NCBI GenBank assembly: GCA_947650365.1
Contig: OX393549.1
Location: 24,603,347 to 24,667,346 of the forward strand
Source: Chamaelirium japonicum
Lineage: Eukaryota > Streptophyta > Magnoliopsida > Liliales > Melanthiaceae
Length of the DNA: 64,000 nucleotides
Reading direction: 5' to 3'
Shown: piece by piece, positions 56,111-64,000 of the stretch
How the letters are laid out: every line of letters starts with the position of its first letter
Position numbering within the stretch: position 1 is the first letter of the stretch
Program-made: the position numbers and the translations under genes
Notes under the pieces: generated by a model
Databases searched by the model: none
The model's input: only the letters and a program-made list of their open reading frames with translations
What the model was told of the DNA's origin: nothing

Positions 56111-56168
<58 letters not shown>
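56111..56168. repeat. (GA)n microsatellite
   Basis: About 28 uninterrupted GA repeats. Confidence 0.97.
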
Positions 56169-56169
<1 letters not shown>

Positions 56170-56479
56170 CAGAGCTTCTCTCAAGGATTGGTGTGGTGGT
56201 AGTGATCTTCTTGGAGGGTCCCTCTAATGGAGGGTCCCTCCACTCCTTCTTCGTCATGAGTTGGAAGGACGGACCTAGATGTCAATTCATATTTTTTAGT
56301 GGTAAAAAACGGTGTGCATTGAAAAACGACAGACTGAAAAATGATATGTTGAAAAATGACATATTGAAAAATGACGATCATTGTCGGTCCTTTTTAAACA
56401 GAATTGGTGTAGTGTGTAGTGGGAAGAAAACCCTACTTTCCCAAGCTCTAATTTGTTTCACATAAACATTGGAAGCCGG

Positions 56480-57000
56480 TTGAAGGGTTGAAGATCTTTT
56501 TGAGGGAGAATGACTTGTTTCTTTTCAAATTCAAGTAAGTTAGTGATAGTTCTAGAGTGATGGAGGGAGGACCATGGCAATTCGAGAGGTGTTTTGTCAT
56601 CCTGAAGAGGTGAAGCAAGGAAATCAAATATGATTGTGACCTGCTCGACAAAATACCTATATGGGTTAAACTCCTAGACCTACCAATTGATATAGTGGTC
56701 GGAGAGTTGTATGAGCTGACTTGCTAGACTCATAGGGAAGCCTTTATCTAGGGACCATGGTACTAAGTACCAAAAAAAAAAGGGACCATGGACTGCCAAA
56801 GGAGATAGACACAACTTTGCTCAATGGGTGTTGAAGTTAAATTTGGTGATGAGCTACCTAGTGAAGTGACGAGGCGTGGCGAGGATGAAAAGGTTGTGTT
56901 TATGCAAAAAAATTGTATATGATTGAAAAGTCATCTAGTTGTGTCAAGTGCTGAGTTTTTGGGCACTCGACTTCGAACTGCAAAGGGACTGGTTCCACAG
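56480..57000 (+). pseudogene. LINE ORF1 remnant (DUF4283-like, zinc knuckle)
   Basis: In broken frames I read FLFKF, then VMEGGPWQFERCFVIL, then IPIWVKLLDLP, the typical order of the plant LINE ORF1 DUF4283 region. A C-x2-C-x4-H-x4-C knuckle follows (CVKC*VFGHSTSNC, 56939-56985) with a stop inside it. The ORF1 product binds the LINE RNA. It is non-functional here. Confidence 0.6.
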
Positions 57001-57175
57001 CAGGATTACCCTCAGCCAAGGGAGGTTATAACAAAGCTTGGATGTGAAAGATAGCACCCCGGAGAGCTAAAGATGGCAAACAAGGGCTGCGAGTGGGGGC
57101 CAGTTGAGGTGTGGCATCTTTATGGATGTGAGCCTAGAGGAGGAGGCACAGGTACTATAGTGAGTTCTTGTGCAT

Positions 57176-57199
57176 GGGGGGGGGGGGGGGGGGGGGGGG
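57176..57199 (+). repeat. Poly-G tract (24 G)
   Basis: An uninterrupted homopolymer inside the LINE spacer. Its length may be unreliable in assembly. Confidence 0.9.
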
Positions 57200-57359
57200 T
57201 GGTTGGGGGACTGCCATGAAAATTGTTTTAGCCATCTTGTTGAGGAGGCCGGGCCTGCGATTATAGCAAGTGAAGATGACACTAGCTGGACAAGAGAGTA
57301 TATCTTCATTTGGGGAGTGTGTGTACCTTATCAAATGATGAAAGAAGAGGTTGATTGAC

Positions 57360-57535
57360 CAGTCAACCATAAGGAGTCAGTTGACCGAGCAACTCAGCAG
57401 GAGTCGACTGATCGGCCAGTTGACCATAAGGAGTCGGTCGACCAGACAACTCAGTAGGAGTTGATCGGCCTGTTGACCATAAGGAGTTGACTGATTGGGC
57501 AACTCAGCAGGAGTCGACCGGCCCGGTCAGTCAAT
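57360..57535 (+). repeat. ~55-bp tandem repeat (three copies)
   Basis: GTTGACCATAAGGAGT, then CAACTCAGCAGGAGT recur three times, with GTCGAC and GATCGGCC palindromes between them. Confidence 0.8.
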
Positions 57536-57809
57536 GAGTCGACCGACATAAACATTACAAAAAAACCTCACAATTTAGATCAATGAAAAGCCAAGATGGA
57601 AAAATAGGGCATCCATCAATTTCTATATTAAAAACTTACGCAGCAATCCAAAGATTGTTCCATCCAAAACCCCAAATCATGAGGTTAGAGAGTACCTTAG
57701 ATTCTTGAAAATCCGACGAGGTTCTGCACTTCAAAACGATGGCTGGAGGGGATGGATCCGTCGTCAGAATGATAGCCGGAGGCAAGGAAGGCTGTAGAGT
57801 TCATTTTTT

Positions 57810-60800
57810 CCAACGATTTACTTGATATGGCTTTTCAAGGCCCTCCTTTCACTTGGTGTATAATTAGGAACCGTCATCCTGGGTTCTTGAAAGGCTGGAT
57901 CGTGCACTATGCACCCTGGATTGGGTTGATCTTTTTCTGGAGGCTGCAGTGTTGCATCTTCCCCATGTGGGCTCTGATAATTGTCCTCTTCTAATTTTGC
58001 TTCTCCCCTCCGTCTCTTTTGGCCCAAAACCTTTTCGTTTTGAGAATTTCTGGCTTTACCACCCAGAGTGATTGGCTTTACTGTTGGGTGTCTTGCAGCC
58101 AAATATGGGACCCTCGGCTTTTCGGTTCCTCCATTCTAATCTTTTGGCCACCCGCATGACCATCCGACAGTGGAACACCTATCGGGTAGGCAATTTGGAT
58201 ATAGGTTGCTACCATTTACAAGGAAATCCAACTATGGCAAGCGCTGGAAGGGTCTCACCGGCTGACCTCTCTCAAAGCAGTTGCTCAATGCCAGTTGATG
58301 GTCGAGTATTCGGTGATGCTACAAATGGAGGAGATTAAATGGCATCAAAAATCACGCATCCATTAGCTACGTGCGGGCGGTCAAAATACTAAGTTTTTTC
58401 ATCTAACTACTCTAGATCGTCATGGGCTAATCGGATTCTTGAACTCGAGGATGAATTTGGAGGAAGGACTATTGATCAGATGGGTTTGGAGGCTATTCTT
58501 ACTTGTCACTTTTCGGGCGAAATGAAATCTTCCACAAACAGCTGGGGATAACTCGCTTTTACACCTTATATACCTCCCATGGTTTCTGAGAGTGACAACC
58601 TTCTTCTCACCGCCCCGGTGACTTGGCCAGATTTTTTTTACGCGCTTTCTTCCCTCCCTCTAGGTAAGTCCCTTGGCCTGGATGGTTTCTCTGTTGAGTT
58701 TTATGTTCTTAACTGGTCTGTGGTAGGTGCCGATATTCATGAGGCGGTATGACAGTTTTTTTGAACTGTCTGAATAACGCCGATAAGTCTCTGTAACGTG
58801 GTCTACAAAATTGTGGCTCGCATTATGGTTCATCGTCTTGAACCGTTGCTGGCCCGAATTGTTTCTCCGGAGCAGGGCGCTTTTATTGCCGGGCGCAACA
58901 TATCAGATAATATTTTACTGCCTCAAGAACTTTTTCACTCTCTTCAGTCCTCCTCCCTCAATAGCGATATGTTGGCCCTCAAGGTTGATATGGCTAGCGC
59001 GTACGATAGGATGAGCTGGCACATCCTCCACCTAGTCATGAACTGTTTCGATTTCACCTCGCTTTGGATTTCTTGAATTATGGCTTGTATGGAGTACCAA
59101 TTTTTTGTTCTTTCTCTTAACGGTTCTCCCACGGGGTGGTTCAGCTCTAGTCGGGGTTTACGTCAAGGTGACCCTTTGTCTCCTATATGTTTATACTTGG
59201 CGCATATGTTCTTACCCGAGCTATCAAGGCAGAATTGGGCTCGGGTACCCTGCATGGAGTTTGGCCTAGTTCCGAGGGGAGACCGATTGGTACCCTTCTT
59301 CAATCGGTGCTTCAAGCTCTACCACAATTCATGTTGGCCGACTCCTGGGTGCCAGCTTCGGTTCTTTCTGACATCGAAAGTAATATGTGGCGGTTCCTTC
59401 GGACCAAAAGATCCTCAGACGCTGGCTTGCACCTACTTAAATGGGAGCAGGTCTATTAACCAACGTGGTCGGGTGGGCTGGACCTACGGCGACTTCCTAA
59501 TACGTTATGGGTGAATGGGCTGCAAGGTTTTCGAACTAGTGAATGATCATAATACGTTATGGGTGCAGTTTTATCGCGAGAAAATATGGCGCAGCCTTGG
59601 ACCTTTGGCGATGGCCCCATCCATCGAATTGCTCGTAGGCTTGGCGCTGTATGCGAAGGGGTCTTGGTGGTATGCAACAACATTGTCGTTTCGGTTTTCC
59701 TTGAGTCGTATTTCAATATTTGGACTACCCCGTGGATGGGCTCGATCCCGATAGCCCGATTGGCGGCCATCGTAGATGTGAAGGTGCTTTCGTCGGTCTC
59801 TTGTATTTCGAACCTTATCTCGCCGGACGCTAGCTGGCGACCAGAGGTACTTATACCTTTTCATCGGAATGGATCTCCATAATTCTTTCGATTCCAGTTT
59901 TGTGATTTTCCCCGGTGCAATCTGTGTTTTGGGATCCTCGGAACAGTGCCTCCTTCTCGGTCAGCGAGGTTTTATGCTCTTCTCTCACCTCCTGTTACCT
60001 CTGCCATGGAGCCTTTACAGTGGTCGGCGTTGTGGTCCACTTATATCGGGCCTAAGATTAAATCCTTCAGCTGGAAACTTCTCCACTCTCGCCTTCCTGT
60101 ATGTTTTTATTTGAGACATATATCGGGATGTTGATCCTGGACGAGTGTCCTTGGTGCAGGTTGGATTCGGAAACGGTGGACCACACCTTTTTTTATTGTC
60201 CTATGTCGGCGGCTGTTTGGACTTGCCTTTTTTCCTCCCTCCCATCTCCTCCGCCCTCATCCTCCGTTGAACTCGGCTCGCTTTTATGTCATTTTCATGG
60301 GGGTTTTAAGGGATACACTAGCAATCTCAAACCATTGATACTTTCAGTGGCTTGGCACATTTAGAAATCAAAAAATCGGGCCATCTACGATCTGCAGGTG
60401 GAACATCGTTCGGTCATATGGCAGTGGGCATGCATGGAGGTGCTTGAGTTTCAGCAGGCTACGACGCACTTTCCACCTATGGATTTAGGTCCGGTGGGTT
60501 CTGTGAGTCCAGTTTCCGTCATTTGGAAGCCACCGGACCTGGGGATCTTCAAGTTGAATTTCGATGGCTCTTACGCCCCGAGACGTCTGCAGGGTGGGGC
60601 GAGGCCTTTCGGTGTTCGTTCGCTATGGACGTTGAACTACGTGCGTTCTGGGAAGGACGTACTTGAATTGGTTTTCCACCAATGGCCCACATCTCTATTA
60701 AGTATCGAAGGTGACTCGACTGTGATGGTTTCTTGTCTCTCTTCCGATTGTTCAGCTGAGGTGCTCATTCAGGACCGTCGCTCTATCCTTGCTCGGTTGA

Positions 60801-60995
60801 TGACTCATGGTATCTCTCACGTGTATCGGGAGGGAAACACAGTTGCGGATTAGCTAACTGGTACTGCATGTCGGACCAACGCCAGCTGGATCTTCTTCGA
60901 CGAGCTTTTCCAGGACCTCCGGCGGTTATTGGATTTGGACACCATGGGTTATTCTAGGGTTCGGGGTGGTAGACGATTTACTTCTTCGGGTAGGG
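57810..60995 (+). pseudogene. LINE ORF2 remnant (endonuclease, RT with deletion, RNase H)
   Basis: The endonuclease end reads LLDMAFQGPPFTW, RLDRALCTLDWVDLF and HVGSDNCPLLI. Reverse transcriptase has EQGAFIAGRNISDNI, the motif A aspartate in KVDMASAYDRMSW (58987) and GLRQGDPLSP (about 59159), with a TGA at 59074 and a frameshift after PLSP. The next sequence (TLLQSVLQALPQFMLADSW) is normally well downstream of the FADD motif, so a segment including the catalytic FADD has been lost. zf-RVT (CPWCRLDSETVDHTFFYC) and an RNase H with KLNFDGSYAP (60563) and HVYREGNTVAD follow. A TAG at 60851 replaces a tryptophan codon that is still TGG in most downstream array copies. It cannot encode an active enzyme. 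Confidence 0.82.
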
Positions 60996-62945
60996 GTGCG
61001 AGGTGACTTGCTTCTTTTGGCCCTTGGGGCCGGGTAGTGTATCATGTTAACAAAAAAAAAAAAAAACATTTAAAACTGTAGGGACCGATTTGTTTAAAAA
61101 AAGGGGGGGACTTAGTGAGAGGTCCTTGACAAAGAGACCCTGACACAGTTGCGGATTGGCTAACTGGTACTGCATGTCGGACCAACACTAGCTGGATCTT
61201 CTTTGGCGAGCTTTCCCAAGACCTCCAGCGGTTACTGGATTTGGACACCATGGGTTACTCTCGGGTTCGGGGTGGTAGACGATTTACTTCTTCGGGTAGG
61301 GGTGCGAGGTGACTTGCTTCTTTTGGCCCTTGGGGCCGGGTAGTGTATCATGTTAATCAAAAAAAAAAATATTGAAAACTGTAGGGACCGATTTTGAAAA
61401 AAAGGGGGACTTAGTGAGAGGTCTCTGACAAAGAGATCCTTAACACAGTTGCGGATTGGCTAACTGGTATTGCATGTCGGACCAACGCCAGCTAGATCTT
61501 CTTCGGCGAGCTTTCCCAGGACCTCCAGCGGTTACTGGATTTAGACACCATGGGTTACTCTCGGGTTTGGGGTGGTAAACGATTTACTTCTTTGGGTAGG
61601 GGTGCGAGGTGACTTGTTTCTTTTGGCCCTTGGGGTCGGGTAGTGTATCATGTTTAAAAAAAAAAAACATTAAAAATTGTAGGGACTGATTTTGAAAAAA
61701 AAAAAAAGGGGGACTTAGTGAGAGGTCCCTGACAAAGAGATCCCTGACAGTTGCGGATTGGCTAATTGGTACTGCACGTCGGACCAACCCCAGCTGGATC
61801 TTCTTCGGCGAGCTTTCCCAGGACCTCCGGCGGTTATTGGATTTGGACACCATGGGTTATTCTCGGGTTCAGGGTGGTAGACGATTTACTTCTTCGGGTA
61901 GGGGTGCGAGGTGACTTGCTTCTTTTGGCCCTTGGGGCCGGGGTAGTGTATCATGTTAACAAAAAAAAAAACATTTAAAATTGTAGGGACCGATTTTTTT
62001 AAAAAAAGGGGGGACTTAGTGAGAGGTCCTTGACAAAGAGACCCTGACACAGTTGTGGATTGGCTAACTGATACTGCATGTCGGACCAACACTAGCTGGA
62101 TCTTCTTTGGCGAGCTTTCCCAAGACCTCCAGCGGTTACTGGATTTGGACACCATGGGTTACTCTCGGGTTCGGGGTGGTAGACGATTTACTTCTTCAGG
62201 TAGGGGTGCGAGGTGACTTGCTTCTTTTGGCCCTTGGGGCCGGGTAGTATATCATGTTAATAAAAAAAAGAAAATATTGAAAACTGTAGGGACCGATTTT
62301 GAAAAAAAAGGGGGACTTAGTGAGAGGTCTCTGACAACGAGATCCTTGACACAGTTGCGGATTGGCTAACTGGTATTGCATGTCGGACCAACGCCAGCTG
62401 GATCTTCTTCGGCGAGCTTTCCCAGGACCTCCAGCGGTTACTGGATTTGGACACCATGGGTTACTCTCGGGTTTGGGGTGGTAGACGATTTACTTCTTTG
62501 GGTAGGGGTGCGAGGTGACTTGTTTCTTTTGGCCCTTGGGGTCGGTAGTGTATCATGTTTAAAAAAAAAAAAACATTAAAAATTGTAGGGACTGATTTTG
62601 AAAAAAAAAGGGGGGACTTAGTGAGAGGTCCCTGACAAAGAGATCCCTGATAGTTGCGGATTGGCTAATTGGTACTGCACGTCGGACCAACCCCAGCTGG
62701 ATCTTCTTCGGCGAGCTTTCCCAGGACCTCCAGCGGTTACTGGATTTGGACACCATGGGTTACTCTCGGGTTCGGGGTGGTAGACAATTTACTTCTTCAG
62801 GTAGGGGTGCGAGGTGACTTGCTTCTTTTGGCCCTTGGGGCCGGGTAGTGTATCATGTTAACAAAAAAAAAAACATTTAAAACTGTAGGGTCCGATTTTG
62901 AAAAAAAAAAGGGGGGGACTTAGTGAGAGGACCCTGACAAAAAGA
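60841..62945 (+). repeat. Tandem array of seven ~302-bp units derived from a LINE 3' end
   Basis: AGTTGCGGATT(G/A)GCTAA starts the units at 60841, 61147, 61447, 61749, 62051, 62353 and 62652 (spacings 306, 300, 302, 302, 302, 299). Each unit is the last ~215 bp of LINE ORF2/3' UTR, its A tract, and ~85 bp of non-LINE sequence (TAGGGACCGATTT, A run, GGGGGACTTAGTGAGAGG, TGACAAAGAGATCC). Variant bases recur every third unit, giving a higher-order period of about 905 bp. Confidence 0.93.
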
Positions 62946-63314
62946 TCAATTTAAGGGGAAGAACAACAACAAGATGGTGTTGCACCAGGTCCCTCTGAAC
63001 CACTGAAACCCCCCCCCCCCCCCCCCCCCCACTTAACCGAATCCCTGCCTCTGCTGCCTTCGCCTCCGCCGCTCGAGAGGTCATCGGGGTCGAGGTCGCT
63101 GCTGCCGAAGCAGCTCGCGCCCTCTGCCCGCCGCAGCTGCCGCCGGAGCTGGTCGCGCCCGCCGCCCCTACCGCTGCCGCCGGAGTCAGTCTCGCTCGTC
63201 GCTACTTGATAGAGAGAAAAGAAGAAAGAGGAATTTAATTTCGAAATAGGGACCTTAGCCTAAACTGATCTTTTGTATATCCTTAGACTAAACTGATCTC
63301 TTTGTCAGGAACCT
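62929..63314. repeat. Inverted repeat bounding the right edge of the array
   Basis: CCTGACAAAAAGATCAATTTAAG at 62932 is roughly inverted at 63288-63314 (CTAAACTGATCTCTTTGTCAGG). The inner part holds a 22-C tract (63009-63030) and a GC-rich segment. It may be a MITE whose left end is the same sequence found in each array unit. Confidence 0.45.
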
Positions 63315-63662
63315 TACACTTGTTAGCCCAAAAGAAAACGTCAGATAGTTAAAGTGATTTTTGGCTAAACTTCAGGGTGAGTCAAACGTAATTTATCCTT
63401 ATTCAGCATTATCTAGTGGATTTGGATGCACTCACCTACCTCTGGCTCACCGAGTGAAACTCTCGCTATCTCGCGCTCTGTCATCGTGGCAAACAGCTTT
63501 ACAGGCGTAGAGGCGTGGGACCCACCAACCCATGTGCTCCTCCGTCTGTCTCCACCCGCTCCTGCCGGTCAATCATTAGCCTCCTTTCTCCCCCGCCTCT
63601 CTTCCCTCCAAACCCCTCTCCCGCTCTCTCTCTCTCTCTCTCTCTCTCCAATTACGCGGGTC
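63315..63662 (+). promoter_or_regulatory. Upstream region of the TCP gene
   Basis: The sequence changes from AT-rich spacer to GC-rich. A CT-rich stretch with (CT)n at 63630-63648 lies directly before the start codon, a common plant 5' leader feature. I see no clear TATA box. Confidence 0.4.
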
Positions 63663-64000
63663 ATGAAAAACCCTGACGGCGGGACTAACGGCGGGGCCCT
63701 TTCGGACCACCGCCACCAGCAGCAGCTGGTGGCTGCGGCGGCGGCCGCGGGGAACGGCGCCTTGGCGGTCAAGAAGCCGTCGTCCAAGGACCGGCACAGC
63801 AAGGTGGACGGCCGGGGCCGACGGATACGCATGCCCATCATCTGCGCCGCCCGCGTCTTCCAGCTCACCCGCGAGCTCGGCCACAAGTCCGACGGACAGA
63901 CCATCGAGTGGCTCCTCCGCCAGGCCGAGCCCTCCATCATCGCCGCCACCGGCACCGGCACCACCCCCGCGTCCTTCTCCTCCGTCTCCCTCCGTAACAA
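63663..64000 (+). CDS. Class I TCP (PCF) transcription factor, 5' part
   Basis: From the ATG at 63663 ([20 protein letters not shown]) the frame is open for 112 codons to the window edge. The TCP domain begins at about residue 41 ([18 protein letters not shown]), with the basic region of class I length, then [20 protein letters not shown] (helix 1 and loop) and [20 protein letters not shown] (helix 2). FSSVSLRN follows, as in other class I TCPs. These nuclear proteins bind GTGGGNCC-type sites and regulate cell proliferation and growth. The N-terminus is short, with a Gln/Ala-rich run. The C-terminal part is missing. Many members are single-exon. Confidence 0.93.
   Translation, partial: MKNPDGGTNGGALSDHRHQQQLVAAAAAAGNGALAVKKPSSKDRHSKVDGRGRRIRMPIICAARVFQLTRELGHKSDGQTIEWLLRQAEPSIIAATGTGTTPASFSSVSLRN

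Larger units (their letters stand above)
56440..61060 (+). mobile_element. Decayed L1-type LINE with ORF1 and ORF2 remnants
   Basis: The order on the plus strand is an ORF1-like part (about 56480-57000), a spacer with a 24-G tract and a short tandem repeat, endonuclease C-terminus (from about 57810), reverse transcriptase (58650-59460), zf-RVT (about 60000-60240), RNase H (60530-60860), a 3' UTR and an A tract at 61049-61062. Multiple stops and frameshifts and one deletion inside RT make it inactive. The 3' end seeds the tandem array downstream. The 5' boundary is uncertain. Confidence 0.78.

Noticed and set aside
60841..62945. Series of successive LINE insertions
   Set aside because: Constant ~302-bp spacing, the same non-LINE flank in each unit and offset-3 variants indicate tandem amplification, not independent insertions.
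63569..64000. Minus-strand frames opposite the TCP gene
   Set aside because: They are antisense to a clear TCP domain and have no domain of their own.

Overview
This window is nuclear DNA of a flowering plant. The evidence is spliced GT-AG genes of plant families (NBS1, type I MADS-box, class I TCP, RING-H2 ligase), plant Ty3/gypsy elements (one of Tat type with an antisense plant-mobile-domain gene), L1-type LINEs, Helitrons, tRNA-derived SINEs and hAT- and Mutator-type MITEs. The gene exons are GC-rich and sit in AT-rich spacers. I cannot name the species.

Layout. 1-3311: 5' half of a minus-strand Ty3/gypsy element (open Gag-protease frame, Met-tRNA primer site, 1.5-kb LTR) that runs off the left edge. 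Its LTR ends 126 bp before the first visible exon of NBS1. 3438-10156 (+): nine 3' exons of NBS1 (BRCT region to stop); one intron holds a 511-bp hAT MITE with a perfect 8-bp target duplication. 10.5-12.5 kb: two SINE-like elements, a microsatellite and two long-inverted-repeat MITEs. 12.5-17.2 kb: mostly unassigned, with small duplications and one long hairpin. 17428-18471 (-): intact single-exon RING-H2 E3 ligase, with a 265-bp Mutator-type MITE about 95 bp upstream of its start codon; a sister copy of exactly the same length lies at 22990. 19-29.9 kb: decayed repeats, an LTR-like block, LINE debris and foldbacks.

29912-33064: a compact non-autonomous LTR retrotransposon (two 177-bp LTRs differing at one base, target duplication GACCA, primer site and polypurine tract). 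It has no gag or pol but carries a type I MADS-box coding region in antisense, plus a nine-copy minisatellite. I consider this the most interesting object in the window. 34486-51556: a 17.1-kb Tat-type Ty3/gypsy element on the minus strand (LTRs of about 2.2 kb, target duplication CCCGT). Its polyprotein is one frame broken by three stop codons, and an antisense plant-mobile-domain gene lies between integrase and the 3' LTR, preceded by five hairpin-forming 87-bp repeats.

52.2-54 kb: two foldback elements, then Helitrons joined head to tail with no spacer. 54.7-55.4 kb: a 5'-truncated LINE. About 56.4-61.06 kb: a decayed LINE with both ORFs recognisable, followed by a tandem array of seven ~302-bp units derived from its 3' end and showing a three-unit (~905 bp) higher-order pattern. 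63663-64000 (+): the start of a class I TCP transcription factor cut by the window edge.

The cellular genes do not form a pathway: NBS1 is DNA double-strand-break repair/signalling, the RING protein is ubiquitination, and TCP is transcriptional regulation. The window is dominated by nested and recent mobile-element activity around them. No bacterial-type system, CRISPR array, or confident tRNA or rRNA gene was seen.
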